This document shows positions 23,843 to 35,781 of a DNA stretch of 64,000 bases, piece after piece. The stretch is from Phallus indusiatus. Lineage: Eukaryota; Basidiomycota; Agaricomycetes; Phallales; Phallaceae. How positions within the stretch are numbered: position 1 is the first letter of the stretch; each line of letters opens with the position of its first letter. The notes beneath the pieces were generated by a model. The model was not told the DNA's origin, searched no databases, and saw only the letters and a list, made by a program, of their open reading frames with translations. The stretch lies in assembly GCA_027605045.1 (NCBI GenBank), contig JAQFWX010000001.1, positions 1,612,001 to 1,676,000 on the forward strand, written 5' to 3'. The position numbers and the translations under genes are program-made.

Positions 23843-25978
23843 AACAAATAAACCAGGGAAACGTGTTTCGAATCGATTAAAAGTCTCCTTTCTCGAATTG
23901 AACTATGACCCGGATTTTCAAACAGACTATTAATCGTTTGTCTTTGTCAAAACCAAAAAAAATAAGCAGCTTTGTCGACATCGCCCTGTAATTTTTTCTT
24001 CTTTGATTGCAATTTGTTAATTTGGCGCTATGTAATTTGCGACATATCACGCGTTCTTTTTTCCCTTTTATTTAATTTTTTCTTTAAAACTGTCTTCCTT
24101 CTTTTCCCCATTTATCATTGTATATACATTTTATTTGTGTTGATGAAGCTTTGAATATTGCTGACGTGGAAGTCGTCGTTTTCTCTTTTTCAAAAAATCT
24201 CAGCATTATTTATATTACCATGTACGTCATCTAATATCATATTTCTAAAACAGTCCAAAGATATTAAATGCTTTGCTTGAAACGTTAGTAATGAGACCTT
24301 GAGAGATATCAAATACCTTGGCGCATTGTTTGCTCGTGATGTATATAATACATTTCCTTTAACATCTCAGACTATTAAGGATTTTTAGTGTGCCAATCAT
24401 GATTTGCCAGTGAGTATTATTGACCGTGAGCGCACGGTTCACATGCACGCTCAGGCCAGCTCACCAATTCTCCACGTTTGCTGTCAATGCGTCAATGAAC
24501 GAACAAATGAAGAGAGGTATTATTGAATACATACATATAGCGGGGAACATTGATATTTTTCCGAAAGTAAGATCTAATTGGCATAATGGAAATTATCCCA
24601 CAGTGACTGTTTCCAAGCCGAAAACACGGAGGTAATACATGATCACGCCGAACTTATAAAAACGTGTTCGTGTTCATCATATCAAGAACTTAAACCTTCT
24701 GCAGAGATACATTCATATATATGCGGTGTGTATATGCATACGTCTGGCACCAGGTTCTATGTATAAATATTAATAGTTAGACTTGAGCTTGAGCTTAAAT
24801 CCGGCTAATTAGAAACTCCTCGACGGCGTACTAATGTATTGTATTACATTCAAAGTGCTCCTGCGCAGCATATATGTATGTATATGTCGTAATAGGACAT
24901 TCTTGGAATATATATATTGTCTGGAAGAATACTAGGCCCATTCGTGGATGACGGATATTGATAATAGAATATACAACGTCCATGATTATTACATTGAAGA
25001 ACCCGGGATAATCTCGGAATTGGCCATGTCCTTTCAAGTCAAAAGCCGGTATTGATGCGAAACCACTAGAAACTTGAAGCACGATATATGATGCGTGAAT
25101 AGTGTCAATTATTTCATTTTTTTATTGAATACATTCGCATTTATATGTAATAATAAAATACAGATACATTGTCGAGAGGATCGGTTTTGTTTTTCAACAG
25201 TTAAATTCTGATTTTACATTTCGCTTTTTGTTTTAGTAGTGATAACAACAACAATAACAGCAACACAACACGAAACAACAACAACAACAGTACAGAAGCG
25301 TTCTCCTAAAACTTGAGGGGTTGAACCTGAGGAAGGAGAAAAAAGCTGTACGTGTACATGTGAATACAAGGAAGGAAGGATTGCGTGGTATAAACGAATG
25401 ATGTAAAGGAAGGGGAGCTAAAACAAAACCGCCATCCTTAAGGAAGAAAGAAAAAATGCAAAAAAATGTTGCTGAAATATTACAACAGATGAAAACCAAA
25501 AAAAAGGAGTGATGAAGCACCAAGAAATAAAGTTCTGCACACCTCCAATTTTATATATGCAAGAAAGAAGAAAAGAGCGGAGTCCAGACTAACGCGCGCT
25601 GAAGGGGAAATTTGGAAGTTGGGGAAGAACAAATGACATTGTGTGATAATTTTGGAACAATAAGAAAAATGCGAGTGTGGGTGGACACAAGAGAGGATCG
25701 GAGATCATTATAGAGGGCCGATGGATGATGATGACGGATCGTTGATGATGGAGAGTGTGCGTGAGACAAAAATGGATGGGTGCAGGGCGTTGATTGTAAC
25801 CAGATGAATGATTTCCGAAAAGTCCTGAATTGAACGAATTGTACAAGTGTGTGTATTTCTGTTTCTTTTTTAAAATCTCGGCGGGGGGGTATCAAAATGT
25901 ACACTTTTTTTTTGTTTTCGTGTATACACGTGTGGTGATGGTCGGAATTATCGACCGGCAGGCCAGTTTTGCTTAAAC
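23843..25978. other. Intergenic region between convergent genes
   Basis: It is the 3' side of the OGDH gene and of the minus-strand polyQ gene, AT-rich with several AATAAA-like hexamers. The right part (25230-25900) is pyrimidine-rich on the minus strand, as expected for a 3' untranslated region of the polyQ gene. Short open frames show no recognisable protein. Confidence 0.45.
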
Positions 25979-27163
25979 TTAGATTTTGAGGTTTGCAAAG
26001 TTGGTTGCCACGTTTTGATGGTGTCCTGGGGGGACGAGCGTTGGACTAGCCACATAAGAAGTAGCAGTCGTTTTTGACATGAGGGGGTGGCGAGGCGTAG
26101 ATAGACGGTAACTTCCGCCTCCGCCGGTGTTTGAACGAGGCCGAGTGGTGATTGTCGACACGCCTAGCTTTTGTTGTGGTTGCTGTTGCTGTTGCTGTTG
26201 CTGCTGTTGAATTTGATGATAATCTACACGAGGAGTATGAGAAATTGTATCATGCGTAGAACGATGACGAGAGTGTTTTGATTGTTTAACGTCGGCCGGA
26301 AATTCTTGATTAAGAGGCTGAAATATATGCGCCTCAAAGTGATTATTTCTATGAGTGGCAACGTAGGATTCGTTCTGACGAGGAGTGTCGTTAGCCTTTC
26401 CGCGTTGTAAATGTGAATAACCGGAGAGCACGGTTTTGGGATCACCTGGATGATGATCATTTTTGAAGGTAGGTTCGAAATCAACACGAGTTGATGGAAT
26501 GTGGAGTGGAGGGTAATTTCCGCGATTGAACTGAGACGACAGCATTCCGGGACGAGATGAATGTGGTTTGTTAATATCGGAGCTGAATCCAACGTCGTCC
26601 TCATTCTCGTCATCGTCTTCTTCCCCGTCCTCGTCGCCGCCGTCAGCGGAACTATAAGCTGTGCTGTGCTTCGTGGCAGGTCGATGATGGTAGTCGGCAG
26701 AAGTTTGGTTTATGGGATTGTATCGCCTGTAATGTGTCGAACTCGAGGCTGTGCCATGTTTGAGAGATGATGAGTGGCCTGGCCACCTTGCGGAAATGGG
26801 TGAATCCGGGGAAGTGGATGGATCGCTGTTCGTCAATGCGGAAGGTTCAGGAAAGGAGTAGAGAGATTGGACAGCCTGGGTGCGTTTTTTGGTGTTGTGG
26901 TAGAGGAGTGTCCCGTCACGAACGGTGCCCATGCCGCCACGAGCAGACTGTTGGCGAGCGCGATGAAAGAGGACATCCGGATGAAGCGTGTGGCCGAGTT
27001 GGTCGCTGTGCGGACTCATATCCGACTCGTCATCGTAGCTTTCGGAGAAGGACATGGCGAACATGAAGTCGGGGTTCTCGTCATTCGACGACGAGGAGGA
27101 AGATGGGATTGGGAGTGGATTGGACACGACGCGTGGCGTGTCGCGGCGCCATGCCTGTCGCAT
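25979..27163 (-). CDS. Hypothetical polyglutamine low-complexity protein
   Basis: A single exon from the first in-frame ATG (27163) gives 394 aa. The frame is open 195 nt further upstream but without an ATG. The N-terminal part has a Ser run (IPSSSSSSN) and a short segment that looks conserved (HPDVLFHRARQQSARGG, then RDGTLLYHN). The middle carries an acidic block (DGGDEDGEEDDDENEDD). Near residue 325 there is an 11-Gln run from CAG/CAA codons. The composition is Ser/His/Asn-rich and probably disordered. Function unknown. The ordered N-terminal motif argues that this is a real gene. Confidence 0.65.
   Translation of the reverse strand: MRQAWRRDTPRVVSNPLPIPSSSSSSNDENPDFMFAMSFSESYDDESDMSPHSDQLGHTLHPDVLFHRARQQSARGGMGTVRDGTLLYHNTKKRTQAVQSLYSFPEPSALTNSDPSTSPDSPISARWPGHSSSLKHGTASSSTHYRRYNPINQTSADYHHRPATKHSTAYSSADGGDEDGEEDDDENEDDVGFSSDINKPHSSRPGMLSSQFNRGNYPPLHIPSTRVDFEPTFKNDHHPGDPKTVLSGYSHLQRGKANDTPRQNESYVATHRNNHFEAHIFQPLNQEFPADVKQSKHSRHRSTHDTISHTPRVDYHQIQQQQQQQQQQPQQKLGVSTITTRPRSNTGGGGSYRLSTPRHPLMSKTTATSYVASPTLVPPGHHQNVATNFANLKI
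26171..26209 (-). repeat. CAG/CAA trinucleotide repeat (polyglutamine)
   Basis: A GTT/GCT-type trinucleotide tract on the plus strand reads as mixed CAG/CAA Gln codons on the coding minus strand. The mixed codons should make it more stable than a pure CAG run. Confidence 0.8.
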
Positions 27164-29754
27164 CCCTGTTTTTGAAAGGGAAGGAGCAAGTTCGAAAAAA
27201 GGTCGGAGAGAGAAAGAAAAGAAAAGAAAGCGTGTTTGTTTTCCTTTCTTCTTTTTTTCTGGGGGAAAACGCAGGAAAAGAGGATGAGTCCGACGCTTTT
27301 TATAGAAAGCTTGAGGAAAAGTGCGCCAATGAAGGAAGAGGACGTTGTTCGTTGACAAGAGGCATCAGTGGCGCGTGGTAGCTCAGAATCAATCCCAGGA
27401 TTGTTACAATCCAATCTTGTAGCCCGGGATATATTGGGGATTATTACGTCATTGATTCCTTCCCCTCGACCCCGCGCCGTTACTAGTTTGGTCAACTTTT
27501 AAATAAATAAGACCAGACTATTATAACAAGGTTCGTTCTACGTCCTAACCCTTGTTTGTTATCTCAATTGATCTCATCAAGCCATCATCCTCAGTTTGGA
27601 ACACGCAACAATCACGGTCGATTAGTCCCGGGCTACTAGTACTACGTCACACTGAATTTAAAAGTTCCTTTTCAAAGAGCACCCTTCAATTCTTCTTTGT
27701 TGCCAAAACACGGGCTAACCGGAATTCCGTCAATTTCAATAATGGAATATGCTTATACCAACACTCATTGGCTTGAAGCTCGATAAGGTTTGCTGCGATC
27801 GCGGTTTTCACGTGTGTTCTCTGCGCCTCTCATTCAGTTCGTACTTCTCTTCATCTTCTTGTCCGACCGAGTTCATAGTCGAATATCCCCAGACGAACTC
27901 ATGTGAGTGTCGGATGCGGAAATATAATGCGAAGGATGTTTTGCAATCGTCCCTTTCAAAGTCTTTATCAGGGCAGCCTACATTTGTTTCCAGTATCGCA
28001 CACACGGTTAGGATATATCACTGCGAGTACCTCTTCGGAGTCCAGCGATAGAGTATCCCAATACTCAGAATGCACACAATCATTTCCGGCATCGCAACAC
28101 TGCCCTAGCAGGATACGAAGCAGGAAGATCAAATTTAAACATTCGAACGTATCAGAGTATTTTTAGAACAACTCCGATGTCTCTCGAACGGCATCATATT
28201 TCATTAAACATCCATAGCCTGTACTCAGATCCCCCGGTACAAAAGATTGCCCATGTGGCGCAATATATTCATGGTTACAGTAATCTCCGCTTGTGTATCA
28301 TGTCCTTAGAAAAAGAAGCTCGCGTTTGCATCTTTTTGTTGGGAAATCCAATACAAATACTGTCAATACTGTCGAACCCTTCAAATCGGGCTGCAAACTA
28401 TCAGTCAACTGCCCATTTCACGATCAATCCGGAGTTAGGGACGATCCAGGTGATGTGGCACATCCTCCATATACCGTGTACCGTTTCACTTTTCATTCAA
28501 AAATTAGAGCTATTACACGTAGCATGCGTGCGATTAACCCAAATGAGCTTGTTACACAAAGGGGAAAATGCTGCCGTGCCTTTCTTTCAAGTGTCAAACA
28601 TACTGTGAACATTTATGACTGCATACTATGACGGTCTCGGTTTCTTATTAGCCGTTTCGTGGGACGGACTAAGGGTAAGTACTCCTTCAGTTGCATGCTA
28701 TGCTCATGAGCCACTTAATTTACCTCAAGGGGTGCCGATGAGTCGGTAATTAGAAGATAACCGGAAGTAACCCGGAGACTTGTACATGCGTGCTACTTCA
28801 AAGCTTCACTGAAGACTCAAAAGACAGGGCAAATTAAAGCAGTTACGTCTGGTAGATGTCAGGCACATAAATTAGTTCCCTTTACCGATTATATGAAATT
28901 TTGAAAAAAAGGACTGGCTGACTTCGGTCTTCAAAAGAATAAGCGCATAAGCCAAATTCAGTACCCACCGACTCGGTGAAATTTCAATTTGACGCAGGTC
29001 CGGTAACTTGAGAAAGTAAGCCAATATGACCATTTAATATCACAGCACATCCCCGGTGCATATAAGCATCAGTGCCAGCGTAATCTCTACCGGAGGTCAA
29101 CCGGTCACCGGTTACGGTATACTAGAGGTTTTCAAATGAACTTGCCAAGTCAATTAGAGTGCCAGAAGATAGCGGACTCAATACGAACTACAAATTAAAA
29201 TTAAATCTTATGGCATCTAGAGTGGAATTAGAGGGCCAGTTCTAGAACCATATATAAATTCCCCTTTGACTGGACGCGAACCAAAAACTGCACGTACTGA
29301 TATGGTCGTAATTCGGAAGTATTGATAGAGGTACCGAGCAAAAAGTGCCGCCAGTCTCGTTGCATGTTTTTATGTAATTGATCATAGTTGAGTACAGGTT
29401 TGATTTGGGAGTCGTTGAAATCAACGACGTAGTGACCAGCAATGAGTAGTAAATACATAGCTCGCTAAATAAAAACTCAGTTACATAGCACATTGATCTT
29501 CGTGTTGGGTTGACAGGATTGCACAGCCAAACTCATTCAAAAATTTTTTGGCTTGAGAAATAAGAGAAATTTTAAATGTGAAAAGTGCCACTAATACAAT
29601 AGGTGTGGGGTGCAACCCGGACTCGTCGTGATGGGTCTCAAGTCCGGCGGCCCGCCGTCAAAAAACGTTTATATGAGAATGCCATATACATTTGTCAATT
29701 GTACTGAAACTGATTTCGCTTCTTTATACGCATATATGTATGCGTATTTGATAA
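27164..29754. other. Intergenic region of 2.6 kb, no gene seen
   Basis: The left part is the 5' flank of the polyQ gene. Open frames at 27749-28051 and 28177-28608 have no recognisable domains and no splice partners I could find. No RNA gene or mobile element was recognised. Confidence 0.4.
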
Positions 29755-30197
29755 CTATTTATCATAGGCGCACACTTCGCCATTAGGACAGCAACCTATC
29801 CCATACAATGTTTCGACACAATAATATCTGAATCATCATCACGGTCAGTATGACCAAAAAAAAATTTTTTTTAAGAGGATTCTTCAATTTACCCGGGTTC
29901 ACAGCACCGAAACTCTAAGTAAGTGTCTCGTTAAAACCAAAAATAGGTACGTGACCAAGAGTGGCAAATTTGTTTACCAGGGCAGCATTGTCCCCCGAGA
30001 GGACAACAGTCTCCTTCATTCTCACAATAGCCGTATCCTTCTGGACAGGATTGACGGGCTTTGACTTTGAGAAGTCCTCCCGTAAATGCAGGTGTTGAGG
30101 GGACAAGAGAGTGAGACGACTCAGACGAGTGTGCGGTAACAGATGGTTGCAGTGAGCCCAGTGCAAGCACAACAGAGAGGAAAAGCTGGGATTTCAT
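29755..30197 (-). CDS. Small secreted cysteine-rich protein, family member A
   Basis: Exons are 30197-29978, 29914-29893 (22 nt) and 29827-29755, giving 104 aa. It starts with a signal peptide (MKSQLFLSVVLALGSL), followed by a Ser-rich spacer and an LLKVKAR segment just before the first Cys. The mature part has 12 Cys in the order C-x6-C-x5-CC-x5-CC-x4-CC-x5-C-x8-CC-x5-C and ends AYDK. The cysteine doublets and IGCCPNGEVC are shared with the four genes to the right. A TATAAAA element lies about 75 bp upstream of the ATG on the coding strand. The role is unknown; small size, secretion and the even Cys count suggest a disulfide-stabilised extracellular protein. Confidence 0.8.
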
Positions 30198-31299
30198 AGT
30201 AGAGGTGCGCGTTTTTAAGCAAAGGGATGACTTGGGTTGATTTTAGGAACAGTTACCACTGGAAGGGGTTTTATATGGTATTGAATAAATGCCCGAAAAA
30301 TTGGTTGAAAGATAGATCACATAGGACATTCAAAAGAAGCTCGGTACCCGTGCTCATTTCCCCATTTATAGAGCTGTTGAACACTAAATTTGAATAATTA
30401 GAAGATGTAACATTGTGATTGTACCAAACCAAGTGACCAGAACTTTCATTTTACCAACATAGAAAACATACTCCCTTTGACCAGACGCTTTTCCAAAGGA
30501 ATCAAAGGTACCTCTTTAATGCTGAATGAACCATCAGTGATACATTGATTTTGATTTTCGTTATTGCTGTGTATGACACTGTGAAATCACTGAAGAAGTG
30601 CACGTATGACAAAACGTCTAACCACCGGGCCACCGAGTACAGTAACCCACCGCACCAGCATACACTTTTATGGTTTACGAGTTGCTCGGTTTAGATAAGA
30701 GCTTCCCATCGACATCACAAAATCGCCGTCTGGAAAATCTGACCTTTGATATGTCACACGCCATTCGAGAGACTATAAATCTCGGCGAGAACTTCGACCT
30801 GATGTTATTTATGTAAACCCCGAACGAAGATTTGGGAACGTTCCATGAAAGATCAAAGAGAGACTGGACGCGGCAAGGGAATTTCTAAAGGTCCACAAAA
30901 AAAATTATAATACGGCATATAATCCACCACATACGAATATATCTCGTAGCGGCTTTTCATGATCCCAAAAAAAAATCCTGAAGTTCATTTTATCAACTTT
31001 CGAAATGGCGACCAATTTTCTTTCTTATATCACGTAAGTTGGGACCTCTAAATACAGGGCACAGGAGCATAAAAGCGCTAACATTGTTGAGAATAGAGAT
31101 CAACCGGCAACCCGATTGAAGTGAGAACCCGAGCTCAGCGCCATGATGAAACTTAAAAATTCGAGCCTGAGGGAGCGATATTATTAGTAGGAAGTCTTTT
31201 TAGAAAACGGATTGACAGACATTTACTTTTATTTGTCAAAAAATTTATGAAACTAAATTCGCTTCAAGCCTAAGCTACTAGTATAACTATTACCTAGTA
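30198..31299. other. Intergenic region containing the start of the duplicated unit
   Basis: It has the TATA-bearing 5' flank of member A. From about 30657 (CATACACTTTTA start) it holds the left part of a segment repeated at 32912-33430. No further gene was recognised. Confidence 0.5.
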
Positions 31300-31707
31300 C
31301 TAATCACACACTGTGCCAGTGCGGCAGCAGCTTATTTCTCCGCTGGATGATGTGAAACAGAAAAATCTATGGGAGTCTCCGTCAGTATATTGAGAGAGCT
31401 ACAGTTTATTTCTTATATTACCCAACGTCACAGCAAAACTCCTCTAAATGTTTCGTTAAAGAGGAAATATAGATATGACATGGAAAGTGTAGAATCGCTT
31501 ACCAGGGCAGCATTCTCCCTTAATAGGGCAACAGCCTCCAGTTGCACAAAGTCCTGTTCCTGAAGGACAGGATCCAAATTGACGTGCCTTGAGTAAACTT
31601 CCTCTTGCAAGTGCAGGTTTTGCGGGGACAATAGCATTGCTAGACGAGTGGACCGCAGTCAGAGAACCCAGTGTAAGCAAAAAAGAAAATAAGAGCTGGG
31701 ATTTCAT
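31300..31707 (-). CDS. Small secreted cysteine-rich protein, family member B
   Basis: Exons are 31707-31503, 31443-31422 (22 nt) and 31366-31300, giving 97 aa. It has a signal peptide (MKSQLLFSFLLTLGSL), then the AIVPAKPA spacer, LLKARQF and the Cys domain. The Cys pattern matches member C (CPSGTGLC, GGCCPIKGECC), but the last repeat reads SCCRTGTVC, where other members have GCCPNGxxC. That is a sign of divergence after duplication. A TATAAAA element lies about 80 bp upstream (31792-31786 on the minus strand). It lies in unit 1 of the segmental duplication and is the positional counterpart of member C. Extracellular role unknown. Confidence 0.78.
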
Positions 31708-33572
31708 AGTAAAATTTGAAGTACTCTGGTTGAGGCACAAAGGCAGCTTGGTTAGTGGCAAGAGTGGTCCTTAGCTGTGAGCCTCTTTTATATTCTGTTC
31801 TCTCTTCACATAGCAATGTCGGAAATCGAACAGGAAAAATTCCGGCTGAGGGGAGGGTTTCAGTAGCTGAGCTACCTCGTGTGAAAGAAACTTCGTATTT
31901 GAAATGGATTTGCCAGCCACGTGTTTTACATATCCAGACAGTTGATACACAATTTCAATACTACAGGCACACAATTTCAATGCGCGAAGGTATGACATCG
32001 TGGTTCTGTCAAGCTAAACGCACTAGTTAGTTCACATTAATATACGCGCCGCCTCAAATTATGGCAGGGAAGCAACGTGTAGATCCTGGCTTTACAAAAA
32101 TATCTGAGTCGTCGTCTCAATAATTATGAATGCATGGTATAAATAATCCTAACCTCATTTTCGATGTGTTACCATTACGACGCGTTTGTACTACCCTGTG
32201 CTGGTGGTAAATCTGATAAATCAACAAATGGCATGAAACAAATACATAACAATTTACTACATCAGGTCTTCTAAACATTTCATGTTTACTGTTGCACTGA
32301 CAGGTGAACTTAGTAAGTCATGTTTGCCGATCGCACGCAACGCCAGTGCCTCGAATTCAATTATGGAACACGGCCCGTCTCCTAGTATGAATATATGCTG
32401 CGCTTCTTATCGGCACTTGTAACGTCTCTAGGAAAGATCATTAACGATGCATGGAAGTGCCAGCCCCGTGACAAAATTGCTCGACGAGCCTGTATCGGAT
32501 GCTGTGTGTACATATTATTTGGGGGATTGTACGTGAGATTTGTCTTTTCATTTATTTTAGAAATTCTTTGAGGAAAAAATTACATTTGTTTTCGGCTATG
32601 AAATCCTTGGACTGGGACGCACTGAGTAATTCACATTAATTCATATTTCATAGTACTCGGACCGCAAGCTGAGAATGCATTCAACTCTCCATTGCCCAGC
32701 ACAGACTTTGCAGCAGTTTACAGAACGACACGATGAATGTACACAGTGGATCTGCCGTTTAGATATGTCAGTGGCACGTCAGTTGATGTGAAGATGGATT
32801 AGGAAAAACCCTGATTTGCAGCAACCTCCATTTGAACAGACTGAGTTGAAATATTAAAAACAAAAAAAGATGTCGAAACTTTTGTATTGCCGAATACAGC
32901 AACTGCAGTAGCATACACTTTTACGGTTCACGAGTTACTCAGTTTCACTGGCAGACTATAAGAGATTCCGTTGACACCTGGTCGACATCACAAAATCGCA
33001 GCCTGGAAAATCTAAACTTTTAATATTTCACATGCGATTCGAGAGACTATAAATCTCGGCGAGGATTCGACCGGATTTATTTATGTAAAACCCGAACGAA
33101 GATGTGTGAACGTTCCATGAAAGAGTCTGGACACGGAAAAGGAATGTCTAAAGGTCCACCAAATAATTATGGTCACAGAATGCGGCATATAATCCACCAA
33201 TACGAATATAGTATCTCGTGCCGCCTTCTCATGATTCCAAAAAAATGATCCTGAAGTTCATTTTGATCAACTTTGAGATGCCGACCAATTTTATTTTTTA
33301 TTTAGGACGTCCAAATCCAGGGCACAAGTGCATAGAAGCGCTAATAAAACTGTCGAAAATCGAGATCAACCGGCAACCCAACCTGAGAGCCCCACTACTA
33401 CTCAGCGCCGTGATGAAACTTGGAAATTTGAGGGTGTGGCGAGACTGCAGTTTACTAGAAGAATCTTTTATAAGACAGATTGACAGACATTTATTCTCGT
33501 TTGTAAAAATATTATGGCACCAAGAAATTGAGTTTCAAAGTTGTGCCCCATGTATGCACACCTCGATGACTA
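31708..33572. other. Intergenic region within duplicated units, with relic and unit boundary
   Basis: It carries the promoter of member B, a decayed E-type gene end (32680-32850), and at about 32912 the junction to unit 2. No intact gene was found. The 175-codon open frame at 33218-33745 on the plus strand is antisense to member C and is a shadow. Confidence 0.5.
32680..32850 (-). pseudogene. Relic of the 3' exons of an E-type cysteine-rich gene (unit 1)
   Basis: On the minus strand, blocks similar to the last two exons of member E (37281-37260 and 37197-37128) are recognisable. They include the GCAAATCAGGG region and a stretch reading IHCVHSS followed by a CC doublet. The GCCPNG motif and splice sites are disrupted, and no 5' half or signal peptide is present. 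Confidence 0.5.
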
Positions 33573-33971
33573 CTAGTCACAAATTGCGCCATTGGGACAG
33601 CAGCCTATTTCTCCGCTGGATGTTTCGACACAGAAAAATCTATGAACGTCTCCGTCAGTGCATCGAGAGAGCTACAAAGTATTTCTTAGATTACCCAGCG
33701 TCACAGCAAAGATCCTCTAAATGTTTTGTTAGAGAGGAAATATAGATATGACATAGAAAGTATAGAATTATTTACCAGGGCAGCATTGTCCCCCAATAGG
33801 GCAACAGCCTCCAGTTGCACAGAGACCGGTTCCTGAAGGACAGGATTGACGTGCTTTGAGTAAACCTCCCCCTACAAACGCAGGTTTTGCGGGGACAAGA
33901 GCACTAGACGAATGGGCCACGGTCAGAGAGCCCAATGCAAGCAAAAGAGAAAACAAAAGCTGATATTTCAT
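33573..33971 (-). CDS. Small secreted cysteine-rich protein, family member C
   Basis: Exons are 33971-33776, 33716-33695 (22 nt) and 33639-33573, giving 94 aa. It has a signal peptide (MKYQLLFSLLLALGSL), then ALVPAKPAFVGG, LLKARQ and 12 Cys in the pattern C-x6-C-x4-CC-x5-CC-x4-CC-x5-C-x9-CC-x5-C, ending GAICD. This member has the family-consensus last repeat GCCPNG. A TATA element is about 80 bp upstream (34056-34050, minus strand). It is paralogous to member B through the segmental duplication. Function unknown; secretion is inferred from the N-terminus. Confidence 0.82.
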
Positions 33972-34929
33972 AGTAGAACTTGAAGTACGTTGGTTGAAGT
34001 AACAAACCAGCTTGGTTGACGGTTAGATTAGTCTTTATCTGTGAGCCTTTTTTATATCCTCTCTTCACATAGCAATGTCCAAATTCGAGCAGGAAGAATG
34101 CCCGGGGGAGGGTTTAAGCAGCTAAACTACATCATGTGAAAGAAACTTCGTGTTTCAAAATTTATCAGCCACATGCTTGTTTGCACATACCAGAAATTGA
34201 TACGCGATTTCAATATGAGAAGGCATGACATCGTGGTTCTGTCAGGCTAGATGAACTTGTTAGTTCATATTACTATACGCGCCGCTCCAAATTATGGCAG
34301 GGGGAGCAACGTGAAATTCTTGGCTTTTCAAAAATATCTGAGTCATTGTCTCATCAATAAGTATTGATGAATTAAACCTAAACTCATTTTGATGTGTTAC
34401 CATTACGACGGGTTTGTACTTCCCTGTGCCGGCGGTAAATCTGGTAAATCAACAAATGGCATGAAACAAATGCATAACAACTTACTTACATCAGGTCTTC
34501 TAAACATTTTGCGTTTACTGTTGCAGGTGAACTTAAGTCATGGTTTGCCAATCGCATGTAACTGTGACGCAAGTGGCTCGAGTTTAATTATCGAACACGG
34601 ACCGTTACCTAGTATGGGTATATGCTGTACTTCTCATCACGAAGTTGGGCACTTGGAACTTCTCTTGGAAAGATCATCACCCATGCATGGAAGCGCCAGC
34701 CCCATGGCTATACCAATCTTATACTAATTTGTCGGAGAAAAATGCTCGACGAGCCTGCAACTCCAATCGGATGCTATGCATGCATATTTTTAGGGGTTTG
34801 TAGTATATTTTAAGTAATTGTTCTTTTCATTTATTTTCAAAATTTTTAAAGACAAAATTACATTTGTTTTTTGGCCATAAAATTCTCCGACCGGAACGCA
34901 AGTGATTCGTATTCAATACAAGTTGAGAA

Positions 34930-35125
34930 TGTACATTTTATTCTTTCCGTTACTCAACGCAGTCTAGCAGCAGCCTATGGAACCGTTTGATGGGTGTCTA
35001 CAGTGGAATCTACCTCTCAGATATGTCAGTGGCACGTCAGTTGAAGTGAAGATGTATTAGAAATAACCCTGATTTGCAGCAACCTCTGAGTCCATTTGAA
35101 CAGACTGAGTTAGGGTGAAAAAAAA
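34930..35125 (-). pseudogene. Relic of the 3' exons of an E-type cysteine-rich gene (unit 2)
   Basis: Read on the minus strand, the last-exon equivalent still encodes NGSIGCC, but the next codon is TAG, so the final Cys repeat is lost. A block like exon 3 (GGTTGCTGCAAATCAGG) precedes it. The exon 2 equivalent is barely recognisable and the 5' half is absent. It corresponds to the relic in unit 1, so decay or truncation preceded or accompanied the duplication. Confidence 0.55.
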
Positions 35126-35694
35126 AGACATTGAAACTTTTGTATTACAGAATACAGCAATCAACCGCAGCAACATACACTTTTACGGTTAACGAGAAAC
35201 TGATCAAATTAAATAACAATTTCTTGTTGACATCACTGAGAACCACGTTTACAGCAAGAAAAAGCATAGTAATATGCTTTGAAGACCCGGTGGTCTGGTA
35301 ATCTAAGATCCATTAAATTTTCTTTGCCACCCGATGATTGTAAGACATATCTAAATTAGTTTAGATTTAATTCACTAATTGCTATTGTTGAGACGAAGAC
35401 TCAGGTATCTATTAAGCGATGATGTTGAAGTTCCTATTGCTCCATTTACTGACAAGATATGGGGCGGCATATACATATGTCAAAACTAGTGCATCTGGTT
35501 TTACAGAATCATGTTATCGTAGGTTCTAGTATTGAATTTCCGTATCAGCTGCTCGTATGTGCCAACGTGTAGCTGGTAAATATAAATCAAATATGCTGTT
35601 ATTTCACATGATTTGACTAAGCTCTTGAAAAACTTTTTCGGTGTCAGGTATTTTTTCTTGTAGAGATTGTAGTAGAACTACAGTAAAAAAAGTG

Positions 35695-35702
35695 TATAAA
35701 AT
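35695..35702 (+). promoter_or_regulatory. TATA box of cysteine-rich member D
   Basis: TATAAAAT lies 87 bp upstream of the ATG. The other four members have a TATA element at similar distance on the minus strand: 30275-30269, 31792-31786, 34056-34050 and about 37838-37831. Position and recurrence in all five support a conserved core promoter. Confidence 0.6.
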
Positions 35703-35781
35703 GGGTTTCAACTAAAGAGCTACTCTTACCACCAACGAAGCTGTCTTTTCACTTCAACAAGCCCACTGCCTCTGCTATAAT

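Larger units (their letters stand above)
30657..32911. repeat. Segmental tandem duplication, unit 1
   Basis: About 2.25 kb beginning CATACACTTTTA is repeated head-to-tail as 32912-35175. Matching blocks in both units occur in the same order. They are the CATACAC start, the GAGAGACTATAAATCTCGGCGAG block, gene B or C, the 5' flank with CTTCACATAGCAATGTC, the ATTACGACG and GGCATGAAACAAAT blocks, and a decayed E-type gene end. Identity looks high but with many small indels, so the duplication is not recent. Confidence 0.8.
32912..35175. repeat. Segmental tandem duplication, unit 2
   Basis: This is the second copy of the unit described at 30657-32911, containing member C and a relic. It ends at another CATACACTTTTA start at about 35174, after which the similarity stops within a few dozen bases. 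Confidence 0.8.
33972..35781. other. Intergenic region between members C and D, with relic
   Basis: It holds the promoter of member C, repeat blocks shared with unit 1, a decayed E-type gene end (34930-35125) and, from 35180, unique sequence leading to member D. A TATAAAAT element at 35695-35702 serves member D. No intact gene was found here. Confidence 0.5.

Noticed and set aside
28177..28608. 143-codon plus-strand open frame
   Set aside because: No domain, irregular composition, no supporting splice or promoter signal.
29590..29660. GC-rich stretch with a GGTCTCAAGTCCGG element, considered as a tRNA
   Set aside because: Arms do not pair in tRNA geometry and no anticodon stem is present.
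33218..33745. Plus-strand open frame of 175 codons
   Set aside because: It overlaps cysteine-rich member C in antisense and contains no recognisable domain; splice and family evidence favour the minus strand.
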